DNA of 64,000 bases from UBA6055 sp965214085 (GTDB lineage Bacteria; Chloroflexota; Anaerolineae; Aggregatilineales; Phototrophicaceae). Positions 42,457-51,066 of the stretch are shown piece by piece (position 1 is the first letter of the stretch; every line of letters begins with the position of its first letter). Location of the stretch: the NCBI GenBank assembly GCA_965214085.1, contig OZ243937.1, positions 1,984,001 through 2,048,000 of the forward strand, read 5' to 3'. Below the pieces are notes generated by a model. That model had not been told where the DNA came from. It ran no database searches and was given only the letters and a program-made list of their open reading frames with translations. The position numbers and the translations under genes are program-made.

Positions 42457-43635
42457 ATGAACGTAATTGATCTTGAAATCCTTATTCCAGCATCGCCGGA
42501 ATTCATTTGGCGTTTTCTGGGCGATCCCGCTGCGCTGCCGCAATGGCAAGAAGATGTGACGTCTGTGTCCTTCCTTTCGACCCAGCGAGAGGGACAGGGA
42601 ACACGATGGCGAGCTACGGCGGAAAAGTCAAAAGACGTCGTAGTCGAGGTCAGCGCTTGGTACGACACGTTGGGCTATGAGTATCGGCTGATGGACGGCA
42701 GCAGTTTCACGGACAATCAGGGCCGCATTCGCCTGCATGAGGTGGCGGACGGCACCTTGGTGCGCTGGACTTTTCAATACCAATTGGGCGGCGTGTTAGG
42801 TGGATTGCGCAATGCCATGCGCTTGAAACGCAGCACAACCAACCAGCTGCAAGCCAGCCTGCGCAACTTGCATCAGTTGATTTTGCAGGAGTCCGGCGGC
42901 ATCTCTACTCACGAAGCCAAAGCCAGCGTGCGCGAGGCGCCGGATGTTGATGAGCGGCTCAGCTATCAGCCGCGTCATCCTACGGCTTTTCATGATGTGA
43001 TGCCGGATGGCGATGCCAAGGCAGCCATCAACAAGCAGCCGGTATCCTACGATGAGATTGAAGCCAAACCACTGCCATTTGTGGCGGATACAGACACCAA
43101 ACCCAACCCCGTAGTTATAGCAAGCGGCGATGAAGAACAGCTGCTGGCAGCGCCAGAGCCCGCGCCTGATGACACCAAGCCGATACAAATCAGCCCGCAA
43201 ATTGCTGAGGCGCCGGTGAAACACAAGCCCCGCCGACCTGAACCTGTCGCTGAACCCGAATGGCGCGAGGAAGCGCCGCTAAACCCGCCCGCGCCAAACG
43301 CGATGCCGGCAGTGCCAGCTTTGTCAAAAGAAGCGCGCGATGCGGCGCAACTGAGCGTGTTTGAAGTCTTCGGCTTAAAGAAGCCTAGTGAATCCAGCCC
43401 CTCGGGCTCGCCGGCTGCGCCCGCAAGAGAGGCTGAGCGGGATAGTCGAGTGCCGGCGCCTTACCCGCGACACGATGATCGGGAACCTGCGCCACGTTTC
43501 GAATCTCAACCAGAACCTGCGCCACGTTTCGAATCTCGGCTACAAGCTGCGGAAACGGACGGGCGCTACCAGAGCGTCACCGGCTGGCGGCGAAAAGCGC
43601 GGCGGCGCAAGACGGTGATAAGATCGCATAACTAA
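42457..43635 (+). CDS. SRPBCC-domain protein with long disordered tail
   Basis: From ATG 42457 about 392 residues. Residues 1-145 are a START/SRPBCC-like hydrophobic-pocket domain (polyketide cyclase/dehydrase type): VIDLEILIPASPEFIWRFLG at the start and GTLVRWTFQYQLGG near the end. The remaining ~245 residues are low-complexity, rich in Pro, Glu and Ala. Near the C-terminus EPAPRFESQ is duplicated exactly, including its 27-base DNA unit, followed by a strongly basic end (RRKARRRKTVIRSH). Function unknown. Confidence 0.75.
   Translation: MNVIDLEILIPASPEFIWRFLGDPAALPQWQEDVTSVSFLSTQREGQGTRWRATAEKSKDVVVEVSAWYDTLGYEYRLMDGSSFTDNQGRIRLHEVADGTLVRWTFQYQLGGVLGGLRNAMRLKRSTTNQLQASLRNLHQLILQESGGISTHEAKASVREAPDVDERLSYQPRHPTAFHDVMPDGDAKAAINKQPVSYDEIEAKPLPFVADTDTKPNPVVIASGDEEQLLAAPEPAPDDTKPIQISPQIAEAPVKHKPRRPEPVAEPEWREEAPLNPPAPNAMPAVPALSKEARDAAQLSVFEVFGLKKPSESSPSGSPAAPAREAERDSRVPAPYPRHDDREPAPRFESQPEPAPRFESRLQAAETDGRYQSVTGWRRKARRRKTVIRSHN
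43483..43536. repeat. 27-base tandem duplication inside a coding sequence
   Basis: GAACCTGCGCCACGTTTCGA begins at 43483 and again at 43510; the copies agree over 25 of 27 bases or better and add nine residues in frame. Confidence 0.85.
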
Positions 43636-43734
43636 GCCTTCTCTGGATAGTCGCCAGTCAAAACATTCCATCTTGAGAAGCCCAGAAGCAAAATCGCCCG
43701 CTCGCGGCGGACGACATCTTGATACCAGCTATTG

Positions 43735-43806
43735 GGTGGACGAAGGGGCTCGAACCCTCAACCGCCTGAACCACAATCAGGTGCTCTGCCATTGAGCTAC
43801 GCCCAC
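43735..43806 (-). tRNA. tRNA-His (GTG)
   Basis: Reverse strand folds as a cloverleaf: acceptor GTGGGCG pairs with CGTCCAC (one G-T), D arm GTAGCTCAATGGCAGAGC, anticodon stem CCTGA/TCAGG with loop TTGTGGT giving anticodon GTG, and T arm GAGGGTTCGAGCCCCTT. A G precedes the acceptor (43807) opposite C73, the tRNA-His hallmark. The CCA end is not fully encoded (C73 is followed by CAA). Confidence 0.93.
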
Positions 43807-43866
43807 CACGGACAACCATGAATCATATCAAAAATATTTCGCGCTAGCTAGGCTCAAGTCAGGGGG

Positions 43867-44188
43867 TAGTGTATCGAATTCGGTTGAAATTCAATTTCAC
43901 CACAAAGACACAAAGGCACAAAGCACACAAAGAATATGGCATATCTCGATTAAGTTTATCGGTACTCTCGCAGGGCATTCGCATCAATATCCATAAATGA
44001 CGAATTTAATATCAAACTAACAGATTGTAGGGGCGAGCCTTGGCTCGCCCGTACGCACGCAGCATTGGATTTCATATTTTGTGTGAGCCAAGTAGTGACT
44101 TGCGAGCGACTGTGGTAAGTATTAGCATGACTTACTGGCACTTACTTTCATGGTGAATAATATGTTGATGCGGTTGCTCTGCAGGGTT
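43867..44188. repeat. Compound palindromic-family repeat (copy 5)
   Basis: 43867-44052 is nearly identical to 15665-15840: TAGTGTATCGAATTCGGTTG, CACAAAGACACAAAGGCACA, GGGCATTCGCATCA, and hairpin GGGCGAGCC-TT-GGCTCGCCC. It is followed by a right-hand element end, ATGTTGATGCGGTTGCTCTG, at about 44162-44182. The last part overlaps the 3' end of the methyltransferase gene. Apart from the tRNA it fills the gene-free region 43636-44131. Confidence 0.85.
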
Positions 44189-44845
44189 TGATTCCGCGTT
44201 TGTGGCGGACTTGGTCAAAATCAGAAGCTGTACGGCGCTGTCCGCAAGCGTGGCGATTTCGGATTCGACCGTAAAGGCGTCTGCGCCGATCAAGTCGGAA
44301 ATTGCGCCCGGGCAGAGGAAGGCGTCGCGTTGGCCCGTTAGACGGTACAAACGCCGGATCAGCGCCGGTAGTATACCGCCGCCGGACAGTTGGCCGACCA
44401 GAACGATCATTACGCGGCCGGACGGGCTCAACACCCGCGCCATCTCGGACAGAACCGGCTCAGCGAAGATGAAAGGCGTCGGGAATGTACAAACAATCGC
44501 CGCTATAGATGCCGATTTGCAGGGCAGCAGAAAGGCATCGCCGCGGACGAGATCAGCGGACAGACGAGCGCGACGCAGTTTTCGCCGCGCCAGCCTGCCC
44601 ATTTGCGCGGAAAGGTCAAGCGCGACGCTTTGGTAGCCGCCACGTTGCAGATCGATTTGCAGGTCCCCGGTTCCATGCGCCAATTCAAGCACAAGCCCGT
44701 CTTCAGCGGCGGGCAGGTAAGGCAGAACGCTGCGCTGCCAAGCCCTCCAGCGCCCCAGCGAGACGGAGGCGCTGACAAGATCATAGGTACAGGCAAGTTC
44801 GTGATACAGCAGGCGGAACAGAAATCGCCAAAACTTTTTCAGCAT
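44132..44845 (-). CDS. SAM-dependent methyltransferase (class I)
   Basis: 237 residues. Rossmann methyltransferase: motif I LVLELAHGTGDLQ, VALDLSAQM, RGDAFLLP, and motif post-I AAIVCTFPTPFIF, followed by EMARVLSPSGRVMIVL, as in UbiE-like enzymes. N-terminal basic amphipathic helix (KKFWRFLFRLLYHE) may bind membrane. The last ~18 residues (SNPAEQPHQHIIHHESKCQ) are encoded by the right end of a palindromic repeat, so the original C-terminus has been replaced or extended. Overlaps the GDPD gene by seven bases. Confidence 0.85.
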   Translation of the reverse strand: MLKKFWRFLFRLLYHELACTYDLVSASVSLGRWRAWQRSVLPYLPAAEDGLVLELAHGTGDLQIDLQRGGYQSVALDLSAQMGRLARRKLRRARLSADLVRGDAFLLPCKSASIAAIVCTFPTPFIFAEPVLSEMARVLSPSGRVMIVLVGQLSGGGILPALIRRLYRLTGQRDAFLCPGAISDLIGADAFTVESEIATLADSAVQLLILTKSATNAESNPAEQPHQHIIHHESKCQ

Positions 44846-45600
44846 TGATTCAGCGCGCTGATTGTGGCGGCGGGGCTGTCAGTGATGATGCCGTTGACGC
44901 CCAGGTTCTGGAGGGCGCAGGCGCGTTCGGCATCGTTGACCGTCCAAGCGTTGACCAAGTAGCCGGCAGCGCGCGCCCAGCGCATATAGGCTTCGTCGAT
45001 GACATCGTGCCAAGGATGCCGCGCTTCGTGCGATACCTCATCCATAAGCGCCGAAACATGCGGTCCATGCAGATAAGCCATCATCACTTGTGGGCAGATT
45101 AAGCGAAATCGCTGCAAACACTGCGCGTCAAAGGATGACACAATCGTCTGCTCTGTCATGCTGTGACGCCTGATGCAGTCAGCCACAGCGGTTTCAAGCG
45201 CGCGTCCATCGGCGGGCCGAGACTTTAGCTCGACATTAAAATAGAGCTTGCCGGCGAAGGCGTCGAAGACTTCAGCCAGCGTGGGGATGCGTGCGCCCGC
45301 GAAGTCAACGGAGAACCAGCCGCCCGCGTCCAATCGCTTGAGTTCAGAAAGTGTAAGATGCATCACATCGCCGCTGCCGTCGGTCGTCTCATCGACCGCA
45401 AAGTCGTGTACGACGACGAGTTGTTCGTCTTGGGACAAGTGTACATCCAGCTCGATGCCGTCCGCGCCCTGCTCGAGAGCCGCTTGAAATGCAGCCAGGG
45501 TATTCATGGGCGCGTTCGCCATGGCGCCGCGATGCCCGAATATCAGCGTAGGGCGGGTGGCAAATGCTTCACGGATTGTTAGACGATTGGGAGGGTCCAC
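44839..45600 (-). CDS. Glycerophosphodiester phosphodiesterase
   Basis: Hydrolyses glycerophosphodiesters to glycerol 3-phosphate and an alcohol. 253 residues, GTG start. GHRGAMANAPMNTLAAF contains the first catalytic His, IELDVHLSQDEQLVVVHD the metal ligands and second His; NVELKS and the C-terminal VNAWTVND with GVNGIITDSP complete the fold. No signal peptide, so cytosolic. Confidence 0.94.
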   Translation of the reverse strand: MDPPNRLTIREAFATRPTLIFGHRGAMANAPMNTLAAFQAALEQGADGIELDVHLSQDEQLVVVHDFAVDETTDGSGDVMHLTLSELKRLDAGGWFSVDFAGARIPTLAEVFDAFAGKLYFNVELKSRPADGRALETAVADCIRRHSMTEQTIVSSFDAQCLQRFRLICPQVMMAYLHGPHVSALMDEVSHEARHPWHDVIDEAYMRWARAAGYLVNAWTVNDAERACALQNLGVNGIITDSPAATISALNQC

Positions 45601-45614
45601 AGCAGATTCCTCGT

Positions 45615-45941
45615 CTAAATCAAAACCTGCACATTGCCGGCTTGTAGACGCGTCTTGAACCAGGGCACATCAACCTCCGCCGGGCGGCGTGTAACTTTGC
45701 CGTCACGAACATCAAAGCGGGCCCCGTGACGCGGGCACTCGATCTCAAATTCAATCAGTTTGCTGGGCTGATCACGCTCGTCGAAAGCCAGCACATTGCC
45801 ATCATGGGTGCATAAATCTTCGATGGCGTAAACCCTGCCGCCGATGTTAAACACCGCGATCCAGCGACCGTCGACGCCGAAGACCTCTCGCTGGCCCGGC
45901 GGCAATTCACTTTCCCGACAGAGCGTGACCCAGTTTGACAT
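45615..45941 (-). CDS. Rieske [2Fe-2S] ferredoxin-like protein
   Basis: 108 residues with the Rieske motifs CTHDG (Cys-X-His) and CPRHGARFD (Cys-X2-His), as in the small non-haem dioxygenase ferredoxins. Overlaps the SufU-like gene by 35 bases and closes the SUF operon, suggesting it supplies electrons for, or receives, cluster assembly products. Confidence 0.93.
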   Translation of the reverse strand: MSNWVTLCRESELPPGQREVFGVDGRWIAVFNIGGRVYAIEDLCTHDGNVLAFDERDQPSKLIEFEIECPRHGARFDVRDGKVTRRPAEVDVPWFKTRLQAGNVQVLI

Positions 45942-46353
45942 GGCGGTCCTGGCTTTCTTCTATCAAGGTCCACTGCTCCTGGCCGACCTTGCCGTAAGCG
46001 CCAACGACCAGCACTTTCAGCGGCAGCAGCGCGCACTTGACGCGGTTGATGCTGAGTGTGAGACCAATGTTGTCGAGTAGATCCTGCTTGTTGATTTGTC
46101 GCGCTTCCTGCAGCGTCAAGCCGAGCAATTGCTCGCCGAACATCGAAGCCGAGGCTTGACTGATGGCGCAGCCTTCTCCATCCCAGCCGACTTCCGCGAT
46201 GGCGCCGTCCGTGCCCAGCCGCAGCGTGAGCCGCAGGCGATCGCCGCAGAGAGGATTGCATTCCTCGTGATCAAAATCGTTGGGAGCGAGCAAGCCCCAA
46301 TTACGCAGATTGCGCGCATGATCCAAGATGAGCTCGCGGAACATATCTTCCAT
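45907..46353 (-). CDS. sufU: SufU/IscU-like scaffold or sulfur-transfer protein
   Basis: 148 residues. The three Cys of the U-type fold are present: NPLCGDRL, GEGCAISQASASM and RVKCALLPLKV, with the preceding MFRELILDHARNLRN helix. In SUF systems SufU is a zinc protein taking sulfur from SufS; no SufS gene is in this operon. Position after sufD as in Gram-positive operons. Confidence 0.92.
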   Translation of the reverse strand: MEDMFRELILDHARNLRNWGLLAPNDFDHEECNPLCGDRLRLTLRLGTDGAIAEVGWDGEGCAISQASASMFGEQLLGLTLQEARQINKQDLLDNIGLTLSINRVKCALLPLKVLVVGAYGKVGQEQWTLIEESQDRHVKLGHALSGK

Positions 46354-46462
46354 AAGAATTCGTGAGTCACCGTCTGCCTAGAACAAAAAGCGCACCGTAT
46401 TGATGCGCTTGCATTTTAGCATTGACTCGGCTCGAACTGCAATCCGAACAGCCGCTAACTGC

Positions 46463-47797
46463 TCAGGCGATGATCTTCGCTTCGATCTCGTCCATCAGGC
46501 GCTGACGCACGCGTTCAAAGGGGATGCGCTGCAGCAGTTCGTCGAAGAAGCCTTCGATGATCATCAGCTGCGCCTGCGGCCGCGTGATGCCGCGACTCAT
46601 CAGATAATAGATCGGCTCTTCTTCGAGCGTGCCAAATGTCGCCGCGTGTGAACAAGCGACATCGTCCGCCTCGATCTCCAGACCCGGAATGCTGTCCATT
46701 CGCGCTTCGTCGCTGAGCATAAGATTACGGCAAACCTGGTAGCCGTCGATCTGCTGCATCTTGGGCAAGGACTTAATCATGCCCTGCCAAAGCGTGCGAG
46801 CGTTGTCGCGCGCCGCGCCCTTAAACAAGAGGTTCGTATTCGTGAGGGGAGCGTTGTGATTTTGCTGCGTATCGAGATCGAAGAATTGGCCGCGGTCGGC
46901 GAAGAAGAAGCCGCTCACGCGGGCGTTGGCGCCGGCGCCCTCAGTATCCACTTCGATGAAAGCCTTGGTGAGCCGACTGCCCATCACGCCGTTGACCCAA
47001 TCCAACTGCGCGTCCCGGCCGACGACGCCGCGCTGGTGGCTGAATTCGAAGGTCTCGCGATTCCAGTCTTGCAGCGATACGTAGCGCAGGTTGCCGGCGG
47101 GGCCGACGATGAGCTCGGTGGCGCCGATAAATGCGGATTGTTGCTCACTGTCCCGGGACGCGTATTCGACTTGCATGGTGGCTTGGGCATTATCATCCAA
47201 TACCACCAGGACGTGGCCCAATGCGGCGCCGGCCTTCGTGTTATAGCAGACGACGTGCAGCGGCAATTCGGCCGTTTTATTCCGCGGCACATAAACAAAG
47301 ACGCCGTAGTCCCAGAGCGCGGCATGCAAAGCGGCGAACTTGCCGTCGGCGGGTGTTACGGCGCGGGTCATGAAGCGCGACTTGACCAGCTCTTCGTGCT
47401 CACGCACGGCTGTGCGCAAATCGGTAAATATCACGCCCTGCCGCTTCAGCGAATCGGCGAGCTCATGACTTACGACCTTGCCATCGACGAATACAAGCAA
47501 GCCGCCCTGCTCAGCGCCCGTCAGCGGTTCCAGGTTTTTCGCCGGGACAGAGCGCGCATCGACGCCGTTGGCATGGATCAGTTGGTCAGCTTCGTCCCAG
47601 CGAATGTGCCGATAGTCAGTCCGGCGCCACTCTTCTTCCATGTAGGGCATGGGCAGGGCTTGATATTGCGCCCAAGCCTGCAAACGGCGCTCGCGTAACC
47701 AGCCAGGTTCATTGTGTTCCTGGCTCAGCGCTTCTACCTGTTTGATGCTATAGCTCGGCGCTTGGGGAAGCGACGATCGCCTGCGTACAACTGCCAC
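46463..47797 (-). CDS. sufD: Fe-S cluster assembly protein SufD
   Basis: 444 residues, GTG start with GGAG upstream. Beta-helical partner of SufB: VYVPRNKTAELPLHVVC, GVVGRDAQLDWVNGVMGSRL, and the C-terminal IEADDVACSHAATFGTLEEE with YYLMSRGITRPQAQLMIIEG, where the conserved His lies. Located 93 bases after sufB. Confidence 0.95.
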   Translation of the reverse strand: MAVVRRRSSLPQAPSYSIKQVEALSQEHNEPGWLRERRLQAWAQYQALPMPYMEEEWRRTDYRHIRWDEADQLIHANGVDARSVPAKNLEPLTGAEQGGLLVFVDGKVVSHELADSLKRQGVIFTDLRTAVREHEELVKSRFMTRAVTPADGKFAALHAALWDYGVFVYVPRNKTAELPLHVVCYNTKAGAALGHVLVVLDDNAQATMQVEYASRDSEQQSAFIGATELIVGPAGNLRYVSLQDWNRETFEFSHQRGVVGRDAQLDWVNGVMGSRLTKAFIEVDTEGAGANARVSGFFFADRGQFFDLDTQQNHNAPLTNTNLLFKGAARDNARTLWQGMIKSLPKMQQIDGYQVCRNLMLSDEARMDSIPGLEIEADDVACSHAATFGTLEEEPIYYLMSRGITRPQAQLMIIEGFFDELLQRIPFERVRQRLMDEIEAKIIA

Positions 47798-47890
47798 GCT
47801 TTTCTCCTTCTTGCTGCGTTTTACGGCTGGCCGGCGAGCAAGCCCGGCTCAGGCGCGTAAGTCCTTAACTGTCGGGGTGTACTGACGCAA

Positions 47891-49339
47891 TTATCCGATT
47901 GAACCTTCCAGCTGAATCTGAATCAGCCGGTTGAGTTCAAGCGCGTATTCCATCGGCAATTCCTTGACCAGCGGTTCCAGGAAGCCGTTGACGATGATGG
48001 CGTTGGCTTCGTCTTCGCCGATGCCGCGGCTCATCAGATAAAAGAGTTGATCTTCGCCCACTTTGCTGACCGACGCCTCGTGCCCCATGGTCACATTTTT
48101 GGCGTCAATCTCAATCGTCGGATAGGTGTCCGAGCGGCTGAAATCATCGAGCAGCAAGGCATCGCAAACAACATTACTCTTACTGTGATGGGCTGCTTCG
48201 TCGATCTTGAGCAAGCCGCGGTAGCTGGCGCGGCCGCCATCCTTGCTGATGGACTTGCTGATGATCTGGCTGGTGGTATTTGGCGCCAAGTGCGTGATTT
48301 TCGCGCCGGCGTCTTGATGCTGCCCATCGCCGGCAAAGGCGATCGAGAGCACTTCGCCATGCGCGCCTTCGCCACGCAATATCACCGCCGGATACTTCAT
48401 GGTCAGGCGGCTGCCCAGGTTGCCGTCCACCCACTCCATGGTCGCGCCCTCTTCGGCGATGGCGCGTTTTGTCACTAGGTTGTAGACGTTGTTGGACCAA
48501 TTCTGGATGGTGGTATAGCGGCAGCGCCCGCCCTTCTTGACGATGATTTCCACGACTGCGCTGTGCAGGCTGTCCGAGCTGTAAATCGGCGCGGTGCAAC
48601 CTTCGACATAGTGAACGTAGGCGTCCTCATCGACGATGATCAGCGTCCGCTCGAACTGGCCCATGTTCTGCGTATTGATGCGGAAATAGGCTTGCAGCGG
48701 CATTTCCACTTGCACGCCGGGCGGCACATAAATAAAACTGCCGCCGGACCAGACCGAGGTGTTCAGCGCGGCGAATTTGTTGTCGTTGGACGGGATGATG
48801 GTGCCAAAGTGCTCGCGCACGATATCCGGGTACTCGCGCAGGGCGGTATCCATATCCAGGAAAATGACGCCCTGCTCTTCCAGGTTGTCCTGAATCTTGT
48901 GATAGACTGACTCGCTGTCGTATTGAGCGGAGACGCCATGCAGGAATTTCTGCTCCGCTTCGGGAATACCCAGCTTGTCAAAGGTGTCCTTGATATCCTG
49001 CGGCACCTCGTCCCAATCGTTTTCGGATTTGTCGGTCGCGCGCACGTAGTAGTAGATATCGTCGTAGTCGATGCGGTTGAGGTCGCCACCCCATTGCGGC
49101 GTCGGCTTGTCCATAAAGATATGGTAGGCTTCGACGCGCTGGTCCGTCATCCATTGCGGCTCGTCCTTCATGCCGCTGATTTGACGGACGATATCCTCGT
49201 TGATGCCCTTTTGGCTCTTGAAGGTGTACTCGACATCGGCGTCGTGAAAGCCATACTTTTCGGCATAGCTTAAGCCGACGTCCTTCAAGGCTTCTTCTTC
49301 GTGAGTCAGCTGCTTTTCGCTCTGAATCGCCTCTACCAT
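47891..49339 (-). CDS. sufB: Fe-S cluster assembly scaffold SufB
   Basis: 482 residues. Scaffold of the SufBC2D complex. GGSFIYVPPGVQVEMPLQAY, YVHYVEGCTAPIYSSDSLHS with the conserved Cys, RAIAEEGATMEWVDGNLGSR, and C-terminal GHEASVSKVGEDQLFYLMSR are typical. Follows sufC after 18 bases. Confidence 0.97.
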   Translation of the reverse strand: MVEAIQSEKQLTHEEEALKDVGLSYAEKYGFHDADVEYTFKSQKGINEDIVRQISGMKDEPQWMTDQRVEAYHIFMDKPTPQWGGDLNRIDYDDIYYYVRATDKSENDWDEVPQDIKDTFDKLGIPEAEQKFLHGVSAQYDSESVYHKIQDNLEEQGVIFLDMDTALREYPDIVREHFGTIIPSNDNKFAALNTSVWSGGSFIYVPPGVQVEMPLQAYFRINTQNMGQFERTLIIVDEDAYVHYVEGCTAPIYSSDSLHSAVVEIIVKKGGRCRYTTIQNWSNNVYNLVTKRAIAEEGATMEWVDGNLGSRLTMKYPAVILRGEGAHGEVLSIAFAGDGQHQDAGAKITHLAPNTTSQIISKSISKDGGRASYRGLLKIDEAAHHSKSNVVCDALLLDDFSRSDTYPTIEIDAKNVTMGHEASVSKVGEDQLFYLMSRGIGEDEANAIIVNGFLEPLVKELPMEYALELNRLIQIQLEGSIG

Positions 49340-49357
49340 GATTGCTTCCTATTCCGC

Positions 49358-50143
49358 TTATGCTTCTGCCAAGGCCAGGTGCTTTTCCTTAATCCACTCG
49401 TAACCCTTGTCTTCCAGTTCATGCGCGAGCTCGGGCCCGCCGCTCTCCACAATCGTGCCATCATAGAGCACATGCACATAATCCGGCTTGATGTAATTCA
49501 ACATACGCTGATAGTGGGTGATGACCAACGCGCCCATAGCGGGACCGGTCAGCGCATTGACACCGTCGGCGACGATGCGCAGCGCGTCAATATCCAAGCC
49601 GGAGTCGGTCTCATCGAGCACGGCGATGCGCGGCTCCAAAACAGCCATCTGCAGCACTTCGGCGCGCTTCTTCTCACCGCCGCTGAAGCCTTCGTTGAGG
49701 TAGCGCCCGGCAAAGGAATGATCGATATGCAGATTGTTCATCTTCTCGCGCATCATGCGGGCGAATTTGGGAATGGGAATGCCCTTGCTCTCCGGGTCGT
49801 CGGCTTTCATGCGCGCGTTGATGGCATGGCGCAGGAAGTTTGCCAGCGTAACGCCGGGTATCGCTACCGGATACTGAAATGCCAGGAACAGGCCGGCGCG
49901 GCTGCGTTCATCGGGCTCCATATCAAGCACATCGTCGCCATCCAAAAGCACGGCGCCCTCATGAACCTCATACGCGGGGTTGCCCATCAGGACGTTGGCC
50001 AGTGTGCTTTTGCCCGAGCCGTTGGGACCCATCAGCGCGTGAATCTCGCCCTGCTTCACTGTTAAATCCACACCGCGCAGAATCAGATCATCGTCGCCTT
50101 CTACGCTAACGTGCAGGTTTTGTATCTGCAATGTCGCGGTCAT
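49358..50143 (-). CDS. sufC: Fe-S cluster assembly ATPase SufC
   Basis: ABC-type ATPase driving the SufBC2D complex. 261 residues from ATG 50143 (GGGAG upstream; a TTG eight codons earlier is less likely). Walker A GPNGSGKST, signature SGGEKKRAEVLQMAVLEP with Walker B IAVLDETDSGLDIDAL; the DETDSGLD form is specific to SufC. First gene of the operon. Confidence 0.97.
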   Translation of the reverse strand: MTATLQIQNLHVSVEGDDDLILRGVDLTVKQGEIHALMGPNGSGKSTLANVLMGNPAYEVHEGAVLLDGDDVLDMEPDERSRAGLFLAFQYPVAIPGVTLANFLRHAINARMKADDPESKGIPIPKFARMMREKMNNLHIDHSFAGRYLNEGFSGGEKKRAEVLQMAVLEPRIAVLDETDSGLDIDALRIVADGVNALTGPAMGALVITHYQRMLNYIKPDYVHVLYDGTIVESGGPELAHELEDKGYEWIKEKHLALAEA

Positions 50144-50216
50144 TCGGGGCGGTACTCCCTTCTCCAAGATTTAATGTCGGTTAAATCTACTGTATAACCG
50201 AATCGAACTTGCTTGC

Positions 50217-50245
50217 AGTCTAACAGCGCGAACCTGCCTTGTCAA
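50217..50245 (-). promoter_or_regulatory. Probable promoter of the suf operon
   Basis: On the minus strand TTGACA (50240-50245), 17-base spacer, TAGACT (50217-50222), 74 bases before the sufC ATG. Perfect -35. Confidence 0.6.
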
Positions 50246-50311
50246 CAGCATAAAGCGCCAGATGCGCACGCGACGCGGTCGCCACGCTCTTGAGGATTTC
50301 AGACGCTTTTG

Positions 50312-50471
50312 CCACCGAGGGCACAGAGTATCTTTGAGGGCACAGAGGGGGATATCGGGAGATAAGGCGGTTGGTCGAATCCATAATGACCCGCAGTTTT
50401 GCCGACTCTGTCGATGATAAAGCAAGATACCTTTCCTCTGTGTCCTCAATTTCACTCGGTGTCCTCGGTGG
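50312..50471. repeat. Palindromic element variant (copy 6)
   Basis: CCACCGAGGGCACAGAG at 50312 and GAGGGCACAGAGGGG nearby are mirrored by CCTCTGTGTCCTC at 50436 and CGGTGTCCTCGGTGG at 50457-50471. It shares the CACAGAG units with the other copies but lacks the GCAATCGC end. Confidence 0.65.
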
Positions 50472-50637
50472 TAATGTTGTCGAAAGCGCGACATTATCAA
50501 GCGGCCGAAGCCGTCGTCACAGTACCGGACATGCCTTATAAGGGTGGATGCGCGCGCAGGCGGCGCCGATAGAGACTATGCCATAGGCTAACAGGGCAAG
50601 CATAGAATCGCGTTAGAACTCGACGCCATTCGTCAAA

Positions 50638-50666
50638 TTGACAGAGCATGAGCGCTGTACTATGCT
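50638..50666 (+). promoter_or_regulatory. Probable promoter of sufT
   Basis: TTGACA (50638-50643) and TATGCT (50661-50666), spacer 17, 87 bases upstream of the ATG. Confidence 0.6.
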
Positions 50667-50752
50667 AAGCGGACTGCCGCCTGCTGACGTCAGGCATTGA
50701 ATAATGAATACGCAGCGTTGATCGAATCAACGTTAGTCCAAGGGACGAGGCC

Positions 50753-51049
50753 ATGAGCGAAAAAGAAGCGGGACTTTACGAGGCGCTCCGCACAGTGATA
50801 GACCCGGAAATCGGCATGAATGTCGTAGAATTGGGGCTGGTGCGCGGCGTCGACATCGGGGACGAGAACGCGCACGTGAATATGATCATGACCACGCCAT
50901 TCTGCCCCTACGCGCCGCAACTGCTGGAGCAGACCCGGCGTACGACGCAGGACTTCCTCGGTGTGCCAACTACCATCGAGATGGGCATGGAAATGTGGGA
51001 TCCCAGCATGATGGAAGAAGGCGCCGCCAGCGATTGGGGCTTGTTCTAG
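50753..51049 (+). CDS. sufT: MIP18/DUF59 family Fe-S assembly protein (SufT-like)
   Basis: 98 residues of the DUF59 (PaaD/MIP18) family: LRTVIDPEIGMNVVELGLVR with the conserved DPE, and TTPFCPYAPQLLEQ with the reactive Cys. Members assist Fe-S maturation. It starts opposite the suf operon, supporting a SufT role. AAGGGACGAGGCC precedes the ATG. Confidence 0.93.
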   Translation: MSEKEAGLYEALRTVIDPEIGMNVVELGLVRGVDIGDENAHVNMIMTTPFCPYAPQLLEQTRRTTQDFLGVPTTIEMGMEMWDPSMMEEGAASDWGLF

Positions 51050-51066
51050 CGCGCTTCCGCGTTGTG

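Larger units (their letters stand above)
50144..50752. other. Divergent regulatory region between sufC and sufT
   Basis: About 600 bases without a gene. It holds a minus-strand promoter for suf, a plus-strand promoter for sufT and a repeat (50312-50471). No clear operator for an Rrf2-type regulator was found by eye, and no regulator gene is adjacent. Confidence 0.55.

Noticed and set aside
46856..47698. Plus-strand open frame of 280 codons
   Set aside because: Antisense to sufD; composition follows the sufD codon pattern shifted.
49301..50065. Plus-strand open frame of 254 codons
   Set aside because: Antisense to sufC.
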